64,000 bases of DNA from Caulobacter sp. Root343 (GTDB lineage: Bacteria; Pseudomonadota; Alphaproteobacteria; Caulobacterales; Caulobacteraceae). How positions within the stretch are numbered: the first letter of the stretch is position 1; every line of letters begins with the position of its first letter. Under the pieces are notes generated by a model. The model saw only the letters and a program-made list of their open reading frames with translations. It searched no databases and was not told the DNA's origin. Location of the stretch: the NCBI RefSeq assembly GCF_001425745.1, contig NZ_LMDF01000001.1, forward strand, positions 508,058 to 572,057, given 5' to 3'. Below are positions 60,147 to 64,000 of the stretch, piece after piece. The position numbers were made by a program, and so were the translations under genes.

Positions 60147-60686
60147 ATGTCCGATCAGAGCTCTCAAGAACCGACGATGGAGGAGATCCTCGCCTCCATC
60201 CGACGCATCATCTCGGAGGATGACGCGCCGGCGGAGCCTGCGGCCGAGGCGGCCCCGCCGCCGCCCGAACCCGAGCCCGAACCCGAGGCGCTCGAGGACG
60301 ACGTCCTCGAGCTGACCGATCCGATCGCGCCCGAACCGGAGCCGGAGCCCGAGCTGCCGCCGCTGGAAAGCGTCGGCGACATCGACGTCTATTCGCCGCC
60401 GGCGCCCGAGCCGGAGCCGGCCTATACCGCGCCGACGCCGATCTTCGATCGCGACGACGTGGCCGATAAGCTGGTCGGCGATCACGCCTCAACGCTGGCC
60501 GCCAGCGCCTTCGGCAGCCTGAGCTCGGCCCTGCTGATGCCCAAGGACGCCCGGACCCTGGAAGACGTCGTACGCGAGCTGCTGCGCCCGCTGCTCAAGG
60601 AGTGGCTGGACCAGAACCTGCCGCGCATCGTCGAGACCAAGGTCGAGGAAGAAGTGCAACGGATCGCCCGCGGTCGCGGCGTCTAA
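60147..60686 (+). CDS. popZ: Polar organizing protein PopZ
   Basis: A 179-residue protein recognised as PopZ. The N-terminal helix (SQEPTMEEILASIRRIISED, residues 6-25) binds client proteins. It is followed by a long proline/glutamate-rich disordered linker (about 26-100, many PEPEPE runs) and C-terminal helices ALLMPKDARTLEDVVRELLRPLLKEWL and NLPRIVETKVEEEVQRIARG that drive oligomerisation. PopZ forms polar condensates that anchor the centromere-ParB complex and recruit cell-cycle kinases. Length (177 in C. crescentus) and gene order fit. A terminator follows at once, separating it from valS. Confidence 0.97.
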   Translation: MSDQSSQEPTMEEILASIRRIISEDDAPAEPAAEAAPPPPEPEPEPEALEDDVLELTDPIAPEPEPEPELPPLESVGDIDVYSPPAPEPEPAYTAPTPIFDRDDVADKLVGDHASTLAASAFGSLSSALLMPKDARTLEDVVRELLRPLLKEWLDQNLPRIVETKVEEEVQRIARGRGV

Positions 60687-60709
60687 GCGCTCTCCAGAGC
60701 CGAGAAATC

Positions 60710-60738
60710 AAGGCGGTCGCTGCGGCGGCCGCCTTTTT
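60710..60738 (+). terminator. Terminator after popZ
   Basis: AAGGCGGTCGC (60710-60720) pairs with GCGGCCGCCTT (60724-60734) with one T-G wobble, followed by TTTTT within the valS leader. It limits read-through from popZ into valS. Confidence 0.8.
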
Positions 60739-60812
60739 CATTGCGAATTCCTCCAGAAAACCAAGGCCCGGCGGTTTCCCGCCGGGGCCGCAGATGGCAT
60801 ATCCGCTCCGCC

Positions 60813-63533
60813 ATGCTCGATAAGACCTTCGATCCCAAATCCGTCGAACCCCGCCTGTACGCCGCCTGGGAGGCCTCCGGGGCCTTCAGGCCGAGCGAGG
60901 ATCCGAACGCTGAGCCGTTCGTCATCGTGATCCCGCCGCCGAACGTGACGGGCTCGCTGCACATCGGCCACGCGCTGAACAATACGCTGCAGGACGTGCT
61001 GACCCGCTTCCACCGCATGCGCGGCAAGGCCGCCCTGTGGCTGCCAGGCACCGACCACGCGGGCATCGCCACCCAGATGGTCGTCGAGCGCCAGCTGGCC
61101 GCCGCCGGCAATATCGGCCGCCGCGACATGGGCCGCGAAGCCTTCGTCGACAAGGTCTGGGAATGGAAGGCCGAGAGCGGCGGGGCCATCACCAACCAGC
61201 TGCGCCGCCTGGGCGCCAGCTGCGACTGGTCGCGCGAGCGCTTCACCCTGGATGAGGGCCTGTCGGCCGCCGTCCGCAAGGTGTTCGTCCAGCTCTACAA
61301 GCAGGGCCTGCTCTATCGCGACAAGCGCTTGGTGAACTGGGACCCGCAGTTCCAGACCGCCATCTCCGACCTCGAGGTCGAGCAGAAGGAGGTCGACGGC
61401 GCCTATTGGCACTTCGCGTATAAGCTAGCCGACGGGGCTGCCTACCAGCACGCGATCGCCTTCGACGACGACGGCAAGCCGACCGAATTCGAGACCCGCG
61501 ACTACATCGTCGTGGCCACGACCCGTCCGGAGACCATGCTGGGCGACACCGGCGTCGCGGTCCATCCCGACGACGCGCGCTACAAGGGCCTGGTCGGCAA
61601 GTTCGTGACCCTGCCGATCGTCGGCCGCCGCATCCCGATCGTCGCCGACGACTACGCCGACCCGACCAAGGGTTCGGGCGCGGTGAAGATCACCCCGGCC
61701 CACGACTTCAACGACTTCGGCGTCGGCAAGCGCGCCGGTCTGGCCGCGATCAACATCCTGACGCCGGACGCCAAGCTCAATGAGAGCGTCCCCGCCGAAT
61801 ATGTCGGCATGGACCGCTTCGCCGCGCGCAAGGCCATCGTCGCCCGCGCCGAGGAAGAGGGCTGGCTGAAGGAAATCGAGAAGACCCGCCACATGGTCCC
61901 GCACGGCGACCGCTCGGGCGTGGTCATCGAGCCCTTCCTGACCGACCAGTGGTACGTCGACGCCAAGACCCTGGCCCAGCCGGCCTTGAAGGCCGTCGAG
62001 AACGGCGACACCGTCTTCGAGCCCAGACACTGGGAAAAGACCTACTTCGAATGGCTGCGCAACATCGAGCCCTGGTGCGTCTCGCGCCAGCTCTGGTGGG
62101 GCCACCGCATTCCGGCTTGGTTCGGTCCGGAAGGCTCGATCTTCGTCGAGGAGGCCGAGGAAGAGGCCTATGCCGCCGCGCGAGCCAAGTTCGGCGCGGA
62201 CGTGACCCTGGCGCGCGACGAGGACGTCCTCGACACCTGGTTCAGCTCGGCCCTGTGGCCGTTCTCGACCCTGGGCTGGCCGGAAAAGACCCCGGACGTG
62301 GCGCGGTTCTATCCGACCAGCACGCTCGTCACCGGTTTCGACATCATCTTCTTCTGGGTCGCCCGGATGATGATGATGGGCATCCACTTCATGGGCGAAG
62401 TCCCGTTCAAGCAGGTGTTCATCAACGCCCTCGTCCGTGACGAGAAGGGCGCCAAGATGAGCAAGTCCAAGGGCAACGTGATGGATCCGCTGATCCTGAT
62501 CGACGAACTGGGCTGCGACGCCGTGCGCTTCACCATGACGGCCATGTCGGGCCAGGCGCGCGACATCAAGCTCAGCAAGCAGCGCATCGAGGGTTACCGC
62601 AACTTCGGCACCAAGCTGTGGAACGCCTCGCGCTTCGCCCAGATGAACGAGTGCGTCCGCGTCGAGGGCTTCGATCCCGCGACCGTCCAGCAGCCGATCA
62701 ACAAGTGGATCCGCGGCGAGACGGTCAAGACCGTCGCCGAGGTCACCAAGGCCTTGGAAGCCCCGTCGTTCGACGAGGCCGCCGGCGCTCTGTACCGCTT
62801 CGTCTGGAACGTGTTCTGCGACTGGTACCTGGAGCTGGCCAAGCCCATCCTGAACGGCGACGACGCGGCGGCCAAGGCCGAGACCCGCGCCACCGCCGCC
62901 TGGGCGCTGGACGTGATCCTGAAGCTGCTGCACCCGGTGATGCCGTTCATCACCGAGGAGCTGTGGGACAAGACCGCCGAGTTCGGCCCGGCCCGCGACA
63001 GCATGCTGATCTCGGCCCGGTGGCCGGAGCTGCCGGAAGCCTGGATCGACGCCGAGGCCGAGGCCGAGATCGGTTGGCTGGTCGAGACCGTCGGCGAGAT
63101 CCGCTCGATCCGCGCCGAGATGAACGTGCCGCCGTCGGCCAAGCCGGCGCTCAGCGTCGTCGGCGCGGGCGCGGAGACCAAGGCTCGCTTGGCGCGTCAC
63201 CGCGACCTGCTGCTGTCCCTGGCGCGCCTGGACAGCGTCCGTGAGGCCGAAACCTCTCCGACCGGCTCGGTCCCGATCGTGATGGGCGAGGCGACCGGCG
63301 CCCTGGCGATCGCCGACTTCATCGATCTGGCCGCTGAAAAGGCCCGTCTGACCAAGGAGATCGCCGGCCACGCCGGCGAGATCGAGAAGACCAACAAGAA
63401 GCTCGGCAACCCCGACTTCCTGGCCCGCGCCAAGGAAGAGGTCGTCGAGGAGAACCGCGAACGCCTGGCCGAGGCCGAGGCCGCCAAGACCAAGCTCGAA
63501 GCGGCGCTGAGCCGGCTGGAAGCGGTGGGTTAG
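60813..63533 (+). CDS. valS: Valyl-tRNA synthetase
   Basis: A 906-residue class I synthetase. ATG 60813 begins [20 protein letters not shown]. The HIGH motif is in [13 protein letters not shown] (HIGH at 50-53) and KMSKS is at 548-552 ([14 protein letters not shown]). The CP1 editing domain is visible at [22 protein letters not shown], the tRNA-binding helical domain follows KMSKS, and the C-terminus has a typical ValRS coiled coil ([23 protein letters not shown] split across 845-900). Full length. It charges tRNA-Val and edits mischarged threonine. Confidence 0.98.
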   Translation: MLDKTFDPKSVEPRLYAAWEASGAFRPSEDPNAEPFVIVIPPPNVTGSLHIGHALNNTLQDVLTRFHRMRGKAALWLPGTDHAGIATQMVVERQLAAAGNIGRRDMGREAFVDKVWEWKAESGGAITNQLRRLGASCDWSRERFTLDEGLSAAVRKVFVQLYKQGLLYRDKRLVNWDPQFQTAISDLEVEQKEVDGAYWHFAYKLADGAAYQHAIAFDDDGKPTEFETRDYIVVATTRPETMLGDTGVAVHPDDARYKGLVGKFVTLPIVGRRIPIVADDYADPTKGSGAVKITPAHDFNDFGVGKRAGLAAINILTPDAKLNESVPAEYVGMDRFAARKAIVARAEEEGWLKEIEKTRHMVPHGDRSGVVIEPFLTDQWYVDAKTLAQPALKAVENGDTVFEPRHWEKTYFEWLRNIEPWCVSRQLWWGHRIPAWFGPEGSIFVEEAEEEAYAAARAKFGADVTLARDEDVLDTWFSSALWPFSTLGWPEKTPDVARFYPTSTLVTGFDIIFFWVARMMMMGIHFMGEVPFKQVFINALVRDEKGAKMSKSKGNVMDPLILIDELGCDAVRFTMTAMSGQARDIKLSKQRIEGYRNFGTKLWNASRFAQMNECVRVEGFDPATVQQPINKWIRGETVKTVAEVTKALEAPSFDEAAGALYRFVWNVFCDWYLELAKPILNGDDAAAKAETRATAAWALDVILKLLHPVMPFITEELWDKTAEFGPARDSMLISARWPELPEAWIDAEAEAEIGWLVETVGEIRSIRAEMNVPPSAKPALSVVGAGAETKARLARHRDLLLSLARLDSVREAETSPTGSVPIVMGEATGALAIADFIDLAAEKARLTKEIAGHAGEIEKTNKKLGNPDFLARAKEEVVEENRERLAEAEAAKTKLEAALSRLEAVG

Positions 63534-64000
63534 GGGCGGTCACTTGCCCGCGAGGAGACGGACTTCTCACGCGAGCGACGGCATCCACCAAAATCCCTCT
63601 CTCATGGAGAGAGGGAGGGGCCCGCCGCGTAGCGGTGGGAGGGTGAGAGGGTAGGCGAAGCCCCTGGACAAGCTTGGCGCTGTTGCGAGGGATGTGCCGG
63701 CACGCCGGCTGAGGGTGTAACCACTCACCCTCCCACGCTTCGCGTGGGCCCCTCCCTCTCTCTCAGAGAGAGGGATTCACGGGGATTGGACGCGCTGTAT
63801 CCCCGGCGTTCGCGAGATCGAACCCAGCGATTTCAGCTACTTCTCACTTTTACGCGCTCCTGAATGATCCGCGTTCAGAACCACTGCACAATCATCGCTG
63901 TCCCTATCGCGAGGGGAGGGCGCTTGGATCCGGCCCGAAGCGGCGATGGGGATAGGTTGAGCGGGGCCGCTGGCGGTTCCCGGCGGCCTCGTCAGGTCGC
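63534..64000. other. Region after valS without a recognised gene
   Basis: The last 467 bases hold an inverted-repeat element (63592-63775, listed separately) and about 220 bases to its right in which I see no convincing gene, only short open frames. A gene may begin beyond the right edge of the window. Confidence 0.6.
63592..63775. repeat. GC-rich paired inverted-repeat element without an ORF (MITE/BIME-like)
   Basis: The left arm (63592-63650) and right arm (63723-63775) are imperfect inverted copies. Each carries an outer hairpin (CCCTCTCTC/GAGAGAGGG), a GAGGGGCCC linker, a second hairpin (CCGC-GTA-GCGG on the left, CCCACGC-TTCG-GCGTGGG-like on the right) and a GGGAGGGTGAG tail. The arms are separated by about 72 bases of unique sequence. 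The layout resembles the DUF559 element at 45.5 kb, which suggests a non-autonomous relative. Confidence 0.7.

Overview
The window looks like a chromosomal segment of a Caulobacter-type alphaproteobacterium. It is GC-rich with strong third-position GC, and it carries four TonB-dependent receptors (TBDRs), many Tat-exported enzymes, GANTC (CcrM-type) sites upstream of popZ, and a clearly recognisable popZ (polar organizing protein) between a TolC/RsaF-type outer-membrane protein gene and valS. Everything here is read from sequence alone; family names come from recalled motifs, not searches.

Layout. (1) 1-11.0 kb, minus strand, with a divergent LysR gene at 11.1 kb: an organosulfur-type island. 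It holds an SsuBC-like ABC transporter with a Tat/lipoprotein binding protein, a TBDR, an acyl-CoA-dehydrogenase-fold oxidoreductase, a 2-hydroxyacid dehydrogenase, a class II aldolase-like protein, a cupin thiol dioxygenase, a four-domain rhodanese, a GST and the start of an SsuD-like flavin monooxygenase. Most genes overlap by ATGA/GTGA or lie a few bases apart. An FAD/NAD(P)-binding protein follows convergently. (2) 13.4-23.0 kb: a cell-surface-signalling unit (FecI-like sigma factor, FecR-like anti-sigma factor, STN-domain TBDR) followed by a Tat-exported beta-propeller/amidohydrolase fusion and a Tat-exported flavin amine oxidase. (3) 23.0-40.2 kb: a carbohydrate-utilisation region with a GntR regulator, gluconokinase, two tandem GH55-like double beta-helix proteins fused to a C-terminal SMP-30/NHL-like propeller, two TBDRs, a second GntR and an M61-type peptidase. 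A palindromic operator core is shared by the first GH55-like gene and the adjacent TBDR. (4) 40.4-53.3 kb: mostly housekeeping and small genes: dusA, a retropepsin-like protease, two paralogous small secreted proteins around a DUF1289 gene, cobT, an acyl-CoA dehydrogenase pair split by a DUF559 gene inside GC-rich inverted repeats, a LOG-type hydrolase, an Atm1-type ABC exporter, glyoxalase I and a GST. (5) 53.5-54.0 kb: two identical tRNA-Asn genes in a tandem duplication. (6) 54.0-57.6 kb: glycogen-debranching-like enzyme, a GT4 glycosyltransferase and a 58-residue membrane protein. (7) 57.8-63.5 kb: a degenerate PCMT-like protein, the TolC-family protein, popZ and valS, then a GC-rich inverted-repeat element.

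The strongest candidates for something undescribed are the DUF559 element, whose inverted-repeat arm encodes the end of its own protein; the GH55-SMP30 tandem with gluconokinase and a shared operator; the sigma/anti-sigma-controlled propeller-amidohydrolase plus amine oxidase pathway; and the organosulfur island with a TBDR and a mostly inactive tetra-rhodanese.
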